DNA of 64,000 bases from Pseudonocardia autotrophica (GTDB taxonomy: Bacteria; Actinomycetota; Actinomycetes; Mycobacteriales; Pseudonocardiaceae), in NCBI RefSeq assembly GCF_003945385.1, contig NZ_AP018920.1:434001-498000 (forward strand). The letters are read 5' to 3'. Below are positions 26,930-36,067 of this stretch, piece after piece; within the stretch, counting starts at the first letter, position 1; each line of letters opens with the position of its first letter. Both the position numbers and the translations under genes were made by a program. The notes below the pieces were generated by a model. It was not told where the DNA came from, ran no database searches, and saw only the letters and a program-made list of their open reading frames with translations.

Positions 26930-27991
26930 TCACAGATCTGCGCTTCGGCAGGGCATGACGAGGGTGGTGAGGTCGCCGTCGTCGGCCGATCTGACGGTCG
27001 CGGGTTGATCGGGGCCGCGGAGGTCGAGCATCACGTCGCTTCCGAGCGCGTGGCTCAAGGCCGGATACAACGTGGTCAGTTCGAACCAGAGCGTCAGATC
27101 GGGGCCGGTCGCCGCGCCGTCGAGCGCGACGCCGTCACCGTCGGGAAGCAGCAGGCTCGATCGGCCGGCCGAGACCCGCAAGCCGACTCGTTCCGGTGCC
27201 TGTTGCTCCAGCACTCGTACGGTCTGTTGCTTCCCGATCGTGACCCGATGGGTCACCTCCGGGAGGGAGTTGACCAGGAGATGGTGATCCGGGAAGGCCT
27301 CGGTCAGCAGACGGCAGTGCAGGACGGTGCCATCGGCCAGCCGCAGACCCAGCGCCCGCTCGCCCGCCTCGATCGTCACGGTTCGGCTGCGCCGGAGCCG
27401 CGAGGTCAGGGACTGTAGATCGTCACCGGCAAGGGTGCCCGCCCACGTGCCGGCCGGCGGGTGCATGGGCACCAACGTCCGTGTGGTGAGTCGGTAGCGG
27501 TCGGTCGCGGTCAGCGTCACCGAGCCGGGATCGGCTTCCAGGCGGACACCGCTCAGCGCCGGTACGTCGGGATGGTGGACCGTGGTCGCCACGACCTGGT
27601 CGACGGCTGCCGCGAGGACCGGGCCCGGGAGCGCGCAGATCGCTCGGCGAGGCTCCTCGCCGAGCGAGGCTTTGAGTACCGCGGCGGCCTGCCGGACCCC
27701 GGCCGCCTCGGTGGTCACCTTGGCGACCTGGTCGTCGATGAGCTGCACAGCCTCGTCCGGGCCGGCGGCGAAGAACGTGCCGATGACCGGGAGCGGCATC
27801 CCGATCTCGCGCAGCCGGCGGAGCTGCGCGGCCCGCGCCAACTGCGACTCGGTGTAGAGCCGGTAGCCCGTCGACGGATCGACCTGCTCGGGCCGGAGCA
27901 GACCGGCGTCACCGTAGAACCGCAACGCACTCGCGGTCAGTTCGGCGAGCTTCGCGAACGCGCCGATCGACATCAACTCCGGGGCAGTCAC
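26930..27991 (-). CDS. MerR regulator fused to a DNA-polymerase sliding-clamp-like domain
   Basis: 353 residues. Residues 1-110 are a MerR helix-turn-helix with dimerisation helix (MSIGAFAKLAELTASALRFY, then GDAGLLRPEQVDPSTGYRLY). Residues 115-350 resemble DnaN (beta clamp) domains 2-3: LSGVRLEADPGSVTLTATDR followed by YRL, FPDHHLLV, and the C-terminal TTLVMPCR matching the clamp's LLMPVR-type end. It is shorter than DnaN by about one domain. It could bind DNA as a MerR factor and use the clamp fold for dimer or ring formation or as a sensor. The start is GTG 27991, or ATG 27973 with poor context. Confidence 0.85.
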   Translation of the reverse strand: MTAPELMSIGAFAKLAELTASALRFYGDAGLLRPEQVDPSTGYRLYTESQLARAAQLRRLREIGMPLPVIGTFFAAGPDEAVQLIDDQVAKVTTEAAGVRQAAAVLKASLGEEPRRAICALPGPVLAAAVDQVVATTVHHPDVPALSGVRLEADPGSVTLTATDRYRLTTRTLVPMHPPAGTWAGTLAGDDLQSLTSRLRRSRTVTIEAGERALGLRLADGTVLHCRLLTEAFPDHHLLVNSLPEVTHRVTIGKQQTVRVLEQQAPERVGLRVSAGRSSLLLPDGDGVALDGAATGPDLTLWFELTTLYPALSHALGSDVMLDLRGPDQPATVRSADDGDLTTLVMPCRSADL

Positions 27992-28317
27992 CCGTTCATC
28001 GTCGGGCTTCGACCGGCTCGAAGGTCAACCCGCTGATGCGGCGACCGCGTGTTCGGGGAGTCGAAGTCGACGTCGCCGCTACACACTCCTCGTCGCTGTG
28101 GACGGTGGTCAGGTTGGCGGCGAGCGTGGCTGGCGGCCCGGGGTCAGGTCGCCCGCTCGGTGACCCACGATCGGGCCGTGGCCCGGCTCGTCGTACCCGG
28201 AGTCGTTCCTGGTCCGGCGCCCGAGCTGCTCGTCGAGGCGGCCGGCTCCACCTCCGCGAACACTCGGCCGGGTGACCGGATAGCGCCTGTCGATGATTTC
28301 GTACTAGCGTACAGATA
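27992..28317. other. Intergenic region, possible gene remnant
   Basis: No convincing intact gene. One plus-strand frame near 28150-28290 reads VARLVVPGVVPGPAPELLVE, which looks protein-like but lacks a start and a recognisable family, so it may be a decayed gene. The right end is AT-richer and carries the likely promoter of the TetR gene at 28318. Confidence 0.4.
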
Positions 28318-28938
28318 GTGGACGGTCGCCATTCCCGCAGCGCACGCACGCGTAGCGCGCTGCTCGATGCTGCGGTCGAGATCATCTGCACCCAGGGGGT
28401 CGCCGCTGCGACCCAGCGGGCGGTCGCCGCGCGGGCCGGTACCTCGCTGGCCTCGGCGACCTACCACTTCCGCACCGCGGAGGATCTGCTCGTCGCCGCC
28501 TTCGAGCTGACGAGCACCCGGACGATCGCCGACATGCGCCGCGCGGGCCGCGAGGCCGTGGAGCGGCGGCTCGGGATCATCGACGCGGCCATGGCCGTCG
28601 TCGCCCGCGCCCCCTACGGCGACCGCATGCCGCCGGACGGGGTGATCCAGCTGACGCTGGCGGCGATCCACAATCCGCGCCTGCGGCCGATCGCGGAGGA
28701 GTTCGTGGAAGAGCTGGCTGGCCTGTTCGTCCCGCTGGTCGCCACCCCGGACGCCGCACGCACCTTGGCCCGGTCGCTGGCCGGGCTGATCCTGCACGAG
28801 TTGGCGCGCGGCTCCGAAGCACCCACCGAGACCATGCGCGCCGACGTCGCGCGCCTGTTCGACGCCTTTGCCGTCACCGACCCGGGAACCACCCCGGGGG
28901 CCGACGCACCCCACCACGACGACCGGGAGCCACGATGA
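28318..28938 (+). CDS. TetR-family transcriptional regulator
   Basis: 206 residues. The HTH (AVEIICTQGVAAATQRAVAA, then RAGTSLASATYHFRTAEDLL) is at about 10-55, with a helical ligand domain after it. GTG 28318 has no SD, and AT-rich GTACTAGCGTACAGATA directly precedes it, so the message may be leaderless with the operator overlapping the promoter. The stop overlaps the ATG of the MpaB-family oxygenase (ATGA), so the regulator is co-translated with the gene it probably controls. Confidence 0.88.
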   Translation: MDGRHSRSARTRSALLDAAVEIICTQGVAAATQRAVAARAGTSLASATYHFRTAEDLLVAAFELTSTRTIADMRRAGREAVERRLGIIDAAMAVVARAPYGDRMPPDGVIQLTLAAIHNPRLRPIAEEFVEELAGLFVPLVATPDAARTLARSLAGLILHELARGSEAPTETMRADVARLFDAFAVTDPGTTPGADAPHHDDREPR

Positions 28939-30125
28939 CCACTATCCCGACCACCCCGGCATGGCCGACCGGCCGGTCGAGCCGCTCCGGTGTACTCGCA
29001 CAGTTCGGCGAGGGCCGCGCCGACCTGATGCAGTGGGCCCTGACCACCGGCGATCCGCTCGCGGACGCGGTCGTGAGCGAGATGCACGAACTCGGGATGT
29101 CGGTCGCACGTCCCCTGCTGACCCAGGGGATCCAGGACGGCCTGGAGTCCCTCCAGGACCCGCCGCCCGCACTCGCCGCGCTGCTGACCCGGACCGAGAC
29201 ACCGCCCGACTACGTCGACGACGAGCTGCTCGACGTGCTGCCACGGCCGTGGTTCAGCTCCCCGACCCCGGTGCACATCCTCTCGCTGAGCGCGGGCGCC
29301 CTGGTTCGGGTGTACGAGTCACCGTCGATCGCGAAGGTCCTCTCGACGACAGGCAGGCTCGTCGACCGGGCCGACAAGCGACTCACCGAGACCGGAACCT
29401 GGCTGACCCAGGCGATGCTGCCGGGCAGTCTCCGTCCCGGACAGCCGGGATACGTTGCGACCCTCAACGTCCGCATGCTGCACGCTCACATGCGCAAGCT
29501 GGCCCTCGACCGCGGTTACGACAGCGCGGCCGACGGCGTGCCGATCAATCAGGTCGACCTGGCCCGGACCTGGATGGACTTCACCCTGACCTCGTTCACC
29601 GCCGAGGAGCTGTTCGGCTTCGATCTGACCGTGCGCGAGCTCGACGGCCTCTACCGCTACTGGTGGTATCTCGGGCACCTGCTCGGCATCGATGCGCGGC
29701 TCATCGAGGGGATCACCGGCAACGATGCCGCTCGCAGGGTGGACGACGTTCTGCAGGCCGTGACCGGGCCGGTGTCGGATGACTCCGCCCGGCTCGCCAC
29801 CGCGACCCTGGACTCGATCTCGGTCCTGCTGCAGGACCTGTTCCGGATCCCGGGGCGGCTGTCCCGGCCTGCCCTCGACGCCATCACCCGCCGGATCCAC
29901 GGCACCGCGATGAGTCATGACCTGCGGATTCCCGCCGCGCCGGTCGCGGGTGCCCTGCTGATCCCGGCCGTGGTGGGTTTCCGGCAGACCCGGGCGGCGC
30001 GCCGGCGCTCTCCCGAGCGCTGGGAGGCCGCCATCGACACGGCGATCGCGGCCGAACGCGCGCGGGCATCGGAGCCCGGCGAACAGACCGCCTACGAGCG
30101 GGGCGCGACCGGATCCGACGACTGA
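28935..30125 (+). CDS. MpaB/latex-clearing-type oxygenase family protein (DUF2236)
   Basis: 396 residues, mostly helical. It has the family pattern of His and aromatic residues around VRMLHAHMRKLALDRGYDSA, INQVDLARTWMDFTLTSF and LYRYWWYLGHLLGIDARLIE. Related proteins include MpaB (fungal prenyl-chain cleavage) and rubber oxygenase Lcp, which use heme b. The His in LHAH and the GHLLG His are the candidate ligands. The true substrate is unknown. It overlaps TetR by 4 nt and is followed 52 nt later by an SDR, so a small catabolic or detoxification operon is likely. Confidence 0.82.
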   Translation: MTTIPTTPAWPTGRSSRSGVLAQFGEGRADLMQWALTTGDPLADAVVSEMHELGMSVARPLLTQGIQDGLESLQDPPPALAALLTRTETPPDYVDDELLDVLPRPWFSSPTPVHILSLSAGALVRVYESPSIAKVLSTTGRLVDRADKRLTETGTWLTQAMLPGSLRPGQPGYVATLNVRMLHAHMRKLALDRGYDSAADGVPINQVDLARTWMDFTLTSFTAEELFGFDLTVRELDGLYRYWWYLGHLLGIDARLIEGITGNDAARRVDDVLQAVTGPVSDDSARLATATLDSISVLLQDLFRIPGRLSRPALDAITRRIHGTAMSHDLRIPAAPVAGALLIPAVVGFRQTRAARRRSPERWEAAIDTAIAAERARASEPGEQTAYERGATGSDD

Positions 30126-30177
30126 TCCCCGTCCCCGCACACCGACCCACCCACACCAGAGACCGGAGACCGGTGCC

Positions 30178-31119
30178 ATGCCTCGGCCCATCGATATCGC
30201 CCTGCCAGACCTCACCGGGAAGCTCGCTGTGGTCAGCGGCGCCAGCGACGGGATCGGTTTCGTCATCGCCCGCCGCCTCGCCGGCGCCGGCGCCGAGCTG
30301 GTGATGCCGGTGCGCAACCCCGAGAAGGGGGAGCGTGCCGCCGACCGCATCCGCGACCACGTGCCCGGAGCGAAGATCACCACCGGAGCCCTGGACCTGG
30401 CCTCGCTCACCTCCGTCGCTGTCTTCGGGAAACAGATCGTGGGCGCAGGCCGCCCGGTGCACATCCTGGTGAACAACGCCGGTCTGATGAACCCGCCGAG
30501 CCGGCAGACCACCCAGGACGGCTTCGAGATGCAGTTCGGCACCAATCACCTGGGCCACTTCGCACTGACCCACGCGCTGCTGCCCGTGCTGCGGGAAGGC
30601 GCCGCGCGGGTGGTCAGCCAGACGAGCGTCTCCGCCCGCAACCGCAGAGGAACGATCAACTGGGTCGACCCGAACTGGGAATCGAGCTACGAGGTCAACC
30701 GGGCCTACACCCAGTCCAAGATCGCCAACGGGCTGTTCGGCCGGGAGCTCGATGCTCGCAGCCGAGCCGGCAACTGGGGGATCACCAGCACGCTGTCCCA
30801 CCCCGGTGTCTCGCCGACGAACCTGCTCGCGGCGCAGCCCGGGCTGGGCCGTGAGCGTGACACACTCTCGGTCCGGGCGATCCGGCTGATGTCGCGGGCG
30901 GGGGTCGTCGGCACCGTCGAATCCGCCGCGCTTCCGGCGCTGCTGGCCGCCACCGGCCCCGAATCACGGCGCGGCAAGTTCTTCGGGCCGAAGGGGCCGG
31001 GCAGCGTCGGGGGCCCGCCCGGCGAGCAGAAGCTGTGGAAGCCGTTGCAGAGCATGGACGACGCACGACGACTGTGGGGGCTCTCCGAGGAGCTGACGGG
31101 ATTGCGCTTCCCCGCCTGA
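30178..31119 (+). CDS. Short-chain dehydrogenase/reductase
   Basis: 313 residues, NAD(P)-dependent. Cofactor motif VVSGASDGIGFVIA, NNAG in HILVNNAGLM, and catalytic YTQSK (Tyr-x3-Lys) are all present with a preceding Ser. Length and sequence resemble retinol dehydrogenase/WW-oxidoreductase-like SDRs. ATG 30178 follows GGAGACCGG. It is probably co-transcribed with the TetR and MpaB-like genes and could act on the oxygenase's aldehyde or ketone product. Confidence 0.9.
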   Translation: MPRPIDIALPDLTGKLAVVSGASDGIGFVIARRLAGAGAELVMPVRNPEKGERAADRIRDHVPGAKITTGALDLASLTSVAVFGKQIVGAGRPVHILVNNAGLMNPPSRQTTQDGFEMQFGTNHLGHFALTHALLPVLREGAARVVSQTSVSARNRRGTINWVDPNWESSYEVNRAYTQSKIANGLFGRELDARSRAGNWGITSTLSHPGVSPTNLLAAQPGLGRERDTLSVRAIRLMSRAGVVGTVESAALPALLAATGPESRRGKFFGPKGPGSVGGPPGEQKLWKPLQSMDDARRLWGLSEELTGLRFPA

Positions 31120-31253
31120 GATCCGTGGTCACCCGCTGGTTCGACGACGGGACCGCTTTCGGGGGGTGCGCCCGGTCGGACAGCGTCGTGTGCCTGCTTC
31201 CCGGGTGCGGAGCCGTCGTCACTCCGATGGTCACGCAGGACGCCTCGAACACG

Positions 31254-31305
31254 ACGAAACCCCTGGTCTGTTCTCTCATCACAAGGAACTGACCAGGGGT
31301 TTCGT
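31254..31305. terminator. 15-bp perfect hairpin terminator next to tRNA-Pro
   Basis: ACGAAACCCCTGGTC (31254-31268) pairs with GACCAGGGGTTTCGT (31291-31305) around a 22-nt loop. It is palindromic, so it can end both the SDR operon and the minus-strand tRNA transcript. Confidence 0.8.
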
Positions 31306-31308
31306 GTT

Positions 31309-31383
<75 letters not shown>

Positions 31384-31421
31384 AGCGGCTGTCACGGTCT
31401 CCCCGTGAGCCGTTGTGAACT

Positions 31422-32372
31422 CTACCCGACGCCTCCGGTGGCCTGCGCGGGGGTTCCCCTCCGGGTATCGGTGCTGGTCGGGCGCGCGACGAGGGTCAGC
31501 AGCGACGCCTCGGGCGGGCACGCGAACCGCACCGGTGCGTACGGCGAGGTGCCCAGTCCGGCGGAGACGTGCAGCCGGGTGTGGCTGCCCCACCGGCTCG
31601 TCCCGCGAGCCCGGCTGCGGTCGATCCCGCAGTTCGTGACGATCGCGCCGTAGCCGGGCAGCCGTAGCTGCCCGCCGTGCGTGTGGCCGGCCAGCACGAG
31701 GTCGTAGCCGTCGGCGGCGAAGCCGTCGAGCACCCGGGGCTCGGGGGAGTGGGTGAGGCCGAGCCGCAGGTCGGCGTCCGGGTCGTGGCCCGCGATGCGG
31801 GGGTAGCGGTCCCGGTTGAGGTGCGGGTCGTCGACGCCGGCGATCCGGACGCTCCGGCCGTCCACCTCCAGCAGCTGACGGGTGTGGGTCGCGTCCACCC
31901 AGCCGTGCTCCCGGAACGCGGCCCGCAGGTCCGTCCACGGCAGCGGGGCGCCGTGGATCCGGCGGCCGCCGCTGCGCCGCAGGTAGCGCGCCGGGTTCTT
32001 CGGGGTGGGGCCGTAGTAGTCGTTGCTGCCGAACACGAACGCACCCGGACGGTCCAGCAGCCTGCCCAGCGCGGTCAGCACACCGGGCACGGCGTCCGGG
32101 TGCGCGAGGTTGTCCCCGGTGTTGATCACCAGGTCGGGTTCGAGCGCGGCCAGCGCGGCCACCCAGCGGATCTTGCTGCGCTGGCCGGGGGTCAGGTGCA
32201 GGTCGGACAGGTGCAGGATCCGCAGCGGGCGGGCACCCGGTTCGAGCACCGGTAGCTCCGCCCGGCGCAGTGTCCAGTGACGCCGCTCGATACCGGCCGC
32301 GTAGCCGATACCGGCGGCCCCGGCCGTGGCGGTGGCCGCGGCCAGTCGGGCGATCGTGCCGGCGGTACTCAC
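31422..32372 (-). CDS. Metallophosphoesterase (YaeI/membrane-type)
   Basis: 316 residues. A short N-terminal hydrophobic segment (about 5-27) precedes a calcineurin-like fold with the complete metal set: HLSDLHL, INTGDNLAH, FGSNDYYG and LAGHTHGGQ. Related proteins hydrolyse phosphodiesters, UDP-sugars or lipid A precursors; the substrate is unknown here. The start is GTG 32372. It is divergent from the YqeY gene, 38 nt apart, so the promoters overlap. Confidence 0.9.
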   Translation of the reverse strand: MSTAGTIARLAAATATAGAAGIGYAAGIERRHWTLRRAELPVLEPGARPLRILHLSDLHLTPGQRSKIRWVAALAALEPDLVINTGDNLAHPDAVPGVLTALGRLLDRPGAFVFGSNDYYGPTPKNPARYLRRSGGRRIHGAPLPWTDLRAAFREHGWVDATHTRQLLEVDGRSVRIAGVDDPHLNRDRYPRIAGHDPDADLRLGLTHSPEPRVLDGFAADGYDLVLAGHTHGGQLRLPGYGAIVTNCGIDRSRARGTSRWGSHTRLHVSAGLGTSPYAPVRFACPPEASLLTLVARPTSTDTRRGTPAQATGGVG

Positions 32373-32410
32373 ACCGGCCAGCGTACGTCGCAGGACTATC
32401 GTGGCGTCCT

Positions 32411-32884
32411 GTGAGCACCCTCAAGGAGCAGCTGCGGGCCGACCTGACCGCCGCCATGAAGGCCAAGGACGAGCTGGTCCGGACCACCCTGCGGTCGGCG
32501 CTGACCGCGATCGGGACCGCCGAGGTGGCAGGGGAGTCCGCGCGGGAGCTGACCGACGACGAGATCCGCACCGTGATCACCAAGGAGACCAAGCGTCGCG
32601 CCGAGTCCGCTGAGGCGTTCGCCGGTGCGGGCCGCGACGAGCAGGCGGCCCGGGAGCGCGCCGAGGGCGACGTGCTCGCCCGCTACCTGCCGACCCAGCT
32701 GGACGACGGCGAGGTGGCCGAGCTGGCCCGCGCCGCCGTCGCCGAGGTCGAGGCCGAGACCGGCGAGAAGCCGGGGATGCGGCAGATGGGCCAGGTCATG
32801 AAGAAGGCCAACGCCGCCGCGGCGGGGCGCGCCGAGGGCGGCCGGGTCGCCGCGGCCGTCAAAAAGGCCCTCTCCGCGGCCTGA
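32411..32884 (+). CDS. GatB/YqeY domain protein
   Basis: 157 residues, typical YqeY: STLKEQLRADLTAAMKAKDE, ERAEGDVLARYLPTQL and the C-terminal GMRQMGQVMKKANAAAAGRA. The domain is shared with the tail of GatB amidotransferase and may bind tRNA; a role in translation quality is assumed. GTG 32411 is preceded by TATCGT 8 nt upstream, so it may be leaderless. It converges on topA, with a strong hairpin between them. Confidence 0.92.
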   Translation: MSTLKEQLRADLTAAMKAKDELVRTTLRSALTAIGTAEVAGESARELTDDEIRTVITKETKRRAESAEAFAGAGRDEQAARERAEGDVLARYLPTQLDDGEVAELARAAVAEVEAETGEKPGMRQMGQVMKKANAAAAGRAEGGRVAAAVKKALSAA

Positions 32885-32908
32885 GACCCACCGCCGTGCC
32901 ACGGGCGG

Positions 32909-32939
32909 GCCCGTCGTGGCACTCGATCCCACGACGGGC
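32909..32939. terminator. Hairpin terminator between yqeY and topA
   Basis: GCCCGTCGTGG (32909-32919) pairs with CCACGACGGGC (32929-32939) over 9 nt. An alternative stem, GTGCCACG/CGTGGCAC (32896-32903 with 32915-32922), shares bases with it, so two hairpins compete. Confidence 0.75.
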
Positions 32940-32962
32940 TCCGCCCGTGCTGACGCGGCGGG

Positions 32963-35827
32963 TCAGGTCGTCGGGCTCTTCCGGGCCCGGGATGTCGTTC
33001 CGGTCTTCTTCGCGGCCGTGCTCCGGGCCGTCGTCCCACCGCTCTTGGAGGCCGCCGCGGTTCGCCGCGGTGCCGCCTTCTTCTTCACCGGTGCCTTGGC
33101 CCGGCGCTCGGCGAGCAGCTCCGAGGCCCGCTCGTCGGTGATCTCCTCGACCGAGTCGCCCTTGCGCAGGCTGGCGTTGGTCTCGCCGTCGGTGACGTAC
33201 GGCCCGAACCGGCCGTCCTTGATCACCATCTTCTTGCTCGTCGACGGGTCCTCGCCCAGCTCGCGCAGCGGCGGCGCGGCGGCCGCCCGGCCCCGCTGCT
33301 TGGGCTGGGAGTAGATCTCCAGCGCCTGCTCGAGGGTGACGGTGAACAGCTGCTCCTCGTCGCCGAGCGAGCGGGAGTCGGTGCCCTTCTTCAGGTACGG
33401 CCCGTACCGGCCGTTCTGCGCGGTGATCTCGTCACCGGACTCCGGGTCCTTGCCGACGACGCGGGGCAGCGACAGCAGCTTCAGCGCGTCCTCCAGCGTC
33501 ACGGTGTCCACCGACATCGACTTGAACAGCGACCCGGTGCGCGGCTTCGGCTTGGCCGGCTTCTTCTTGGCGCCCTCCGGGACCTCCGGCTCGGGCAGGA
33601 GCTCGGTGACGTACGGGCCGAAGCGGCCCTCCTTCGCCACGATCTCGTGCCCGGTCACCGGGTCGGGGCCCAGCTTGCGGCCCTCCTGCGGCACCGAGAA
33701 CAGCTTCTCGGCGATCTCCTCGGACAGCTCGTCCGGCGGCAGGTCGTCGGGCAGGTTGGCGCGCTGCGACTCGCCGTCGACGATCCGCTCCAGGTAGGGG
33801 CCGTAACGACCCACCCGGACGACGACCTCGCGGCCCTCGGCGTCGGCGAACATCTTGATCGAGTTCACCGTGCGGGCGTCGATCTCCTCCAGGTTCGAGC
33901 CGACCAGCTTCTTCAGCCCACCGGCCCGCTGGATCGAACCCTCGCCGCCGTCCGACGCGCCGAAGTAGAACTTCGACAGCCAGTCGGTCCGGGAGTCCGA
34001 GCCGGACGCGATGGAGTCCAGATCGTCTTCCATCGCGGCGGTGAAGTCGTAGTCGACGAGCTGACCGAAGTGCGCCTCCATCAGCCCGACGACCGCGAAC
34101 GCCACCCACGACGGGACGAGCGCGGAGCCCTTCTTCCAGACGTAGCCGCGGTCCAGGATCGTCTTGATGATCGACGCGTAGGTCGACGGCCTGCCGATGC
34201 CCAGCTCCTCCAGCGCCTTCACCAGCGAGGGCTCGGAGTACCGGGACGGCGGGTTGGTGGAGTGCCCGTCCGGGGTCAGCTCGTCGGCGGTCAGCGCCTG
34301 GCCCTCGGTGAGCTCCGGCAGCCGGGACTCGGCGTCGTCGGCGGCGGCGCCGGACCCCTCCTCGACCGTCTCGACGTAGGCCTTGAGGAAACCGGCGAAG
34401 GTGATCGTCCGGCCGGACGACGCGAACACGACGTCCTCGCCGGTCCCGGCGGTGCCGGCGATCCGGATGCTGACCGTGGTGCCGCGGGCGTCGGTCATCT
34501 GGGAGGCGATGGTCCGCTGCCAGATCAGCTCGTAGAGCCGGAAGTCGTCGCCGTCCACCTCGCGGGCGATCGCACCGGGAGTGCGGAACGACTCGCCGGC
34601 CGGGCGGATCGCCTCGTGGGCCTCCTGCGCGTTCTTCACCTTGCGGGTGTACTGACGCGGCTTGTCGGCGACGTAGGCGTCGCCGTACAGCTCACGGGCC
34701 TGGGCCCGGGCCGCGTCGATCGCGGAGCTCGACAGCGTGGTCGAGTCCGTTCGCATGTAGGTGATGTAGCCGTTCTCGTAGAGCCGCTGCGCGCTGCGCA
34801 TCGTGCGCTCCGAGGAGAACCGGAGCTTGCGGCCGGCCTCCTGCTGCAGGGTCGAGGTCATGAACGGCGCGTACGGCTTGCGGGTGTAGGGCTTCGACTC
34901 CACCGAGGCGACGGCGAGATCGCGGCCCTCGAGGGACTCCGCCAGCCGGCGGGCGCCCGCCTCGTCGAGGACGACGACGTCGGAGCCCGACTTGAGCTTG
35001 CCGTCCGACCCGAAGTCGCGGCCGGTCGCGACCCGGGAGCCGCCGACCTGGACCAGCCGGGCACCGAAGGTGCGCGGGGTCGCCTCGGCTCCCGCGTTCA
35101 TCGTCGCGGCGATGTCCCAGTAGTCGGCGGAGCGGAACGCGATCCGCTCGCGCTCCCGCTGCACGATCAGCCGGGTCGCCACCGACTGCACGCGGCCCGC
35201 CGACAGCTTCGGCATGACCTTCTTCCACAGCACGGGGGAGACCTCGTAGCCGTAGAGCCGGTCCAGGATGCGGCGGGTCTCCTGGGCATCGACGAGGTCC
35301 TGGTCGAGCTCGCGGGTGTTCTCCGCGGCGGCCCGGATCGCGGACTCGGTGATCTCGTGGAACACCATCCGGCGGACGGGGACCTTCGGCTTGAGGGTCT
35401 CCAGCAGGTGCCAGGCGATCGCCTCGCCCTCGCGGTCGGGGTCCGTCGCGAGCAGCAGCTCGTCCACCGATTTGAGTGCCTCGCGCAGCTCGGAGACGGT
35501 GCTCCGCTTCTCCGGCGTGACGATGTAGAGCGGGCTGAACTGGTTGTCGACGTCGACGCCGAGTCGCGCCCAGGACTCGCCCTTGTACTTGGCGGGGACG
35601 TCGGCCGCACCGCGCGGCAGGTCCCGGATGTGGCCGACCGAGGACTCCACGATGTAGTTGTCCCCCAGGTACGGCTGGATCTTCCGCGCCTTGGTCGGGG
35701 ACTCGACGATCACCAGGCGACGTACCGGGCGTCCGGGCTCGGACTTCGTCGACGTGGGCTTGCGCGTGCTGCCGCCCGCCGCGCGCGTCGAACCGGTCTT
35801 GCCCTCTGTGCCTGTAGCCGCTGCCAC
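32963..35827 (-). CDS. topA: DNA topoisomerase I
   Basis: Relaxes negative supercoils by a type IA strand-passage reaction. 954 residues: Toprim domain (VIVESPTKARKIQPYLGD; DPDREGEAIAWHL), core with catalytic Tyr357 in YITYMRTDSTTLS, then several RYGPY-type C-terminal repeats and a Lys/Ala-rich tail ([14 protein letters not shown]) as in mycobacterial TopA, which lacks zinc fingers. The start is GTG 35827; VAAATGTEGK is a disordered leader before the conserved RRLVIVESP. It is placed as in Mycobacterium (Rv3646c), downstream of an Rv3647c-like gene. Confidence 0.97.
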   Translation of the reverse strand: MAAATGTEGKTGSTRAAGGSTRKPTSTKSEPGRPVRRLVIVESPTKARKIQPYLGDNYIVESSVGHIRDLPRGAADVPAKYKGESWARLGVDVDNQFSPLYIVTPEKRSTVSELREALKSVDELLLATDPDREGEAIAWHLLETLKPKVPVRRMVFHEITESAIRAAAENTRELDQDLVDAQETRRILDRLYGYEVSPVLWKKVMPKLSAGRVQSVATRLIVQRERERIAFRSADYWDIAATMNAGAEATPRTFGARLVQVGGSRVATGRDFGSDGKLKSGSDVVVLDEAGARRLAESLEGRDLAVASVESKPYTRKPYAPFMTSTLQQEAGRKLRFSSERTMRSAQRLYENGYITYMRTDSTTLSSSAIDAARAQARELYGDAYVADKPRQYTRKVKNAQEAHEAIRPAGESFRTPGAIAREVDGDDFRLYELIWQRTIASQMTDARGTTVSIRIAGTAGTGEDVVFASSGRTITFAGFLKAYVETVEEGSGAAADDAESRLPELTEGQALTADELTPDGHSTNPPSRYSEPSLVKALEELGIGRPSTYASIIKTILDRGYVWKKGSALVPSWVAFAVVGLMEAHFGQLVDYDFTAAMEDDLDSIASGSDSRTDWLSKFYFGASDGGEGSIQRAGGLKKLVGSNLEEIDARTVNSIKMFADAEGREVVVRVGRYGPYLERIVDGESQRANLPDDLPPDELSEEIAEKLFSVPQEGRKLGPDPVTGHEIVAKEGRFGPYVTELLPEPEVPEGAKKKPAKPKPRTGSLFKSMSVDTVTLEDALKLLSLPRVVGKDPESGDEITAQNGRYGPYLKKGTDSRSLGDEEQLFTVTLEQALEIYSQPKQRGRAAAAPPLRELGEDPSTSKKMVIKDGRFGPYVTDGETNASLRKGDSVEEITDERASELLAERRAKAPVKKKAAPRRTAAASKSGGTTARSTAAKKTGTTSRARKSPTT

Positions 35828-36067
35828 GTGGTCCTACCTCATCTCCTCGGCCGCGTCACCTCTGTCTGCGACGCCTGTGCCGTGCCGGCTCCGCAGTGTG
35901 CTCCCCCCGTGCACTCCGTCCTGTCCGGAGCGTGTCGGAGCGATCGCGCTGAGCATCGTTCTGCGGTCGACGATCGCACGATCTCACACCGTCGCCATCC
36001 CGTGCCGTGGGTTCCACCACCGGGGCCGGACGAGCCGACAGCCTATCTCCAGCCGGGGTTCGGCAGG

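Noticed and set aside
28036..28391. Overlapping frames in the gap before the TetR gene
   Set aside because: No family match or SD. At most a remnant, recorded as a gap note only.
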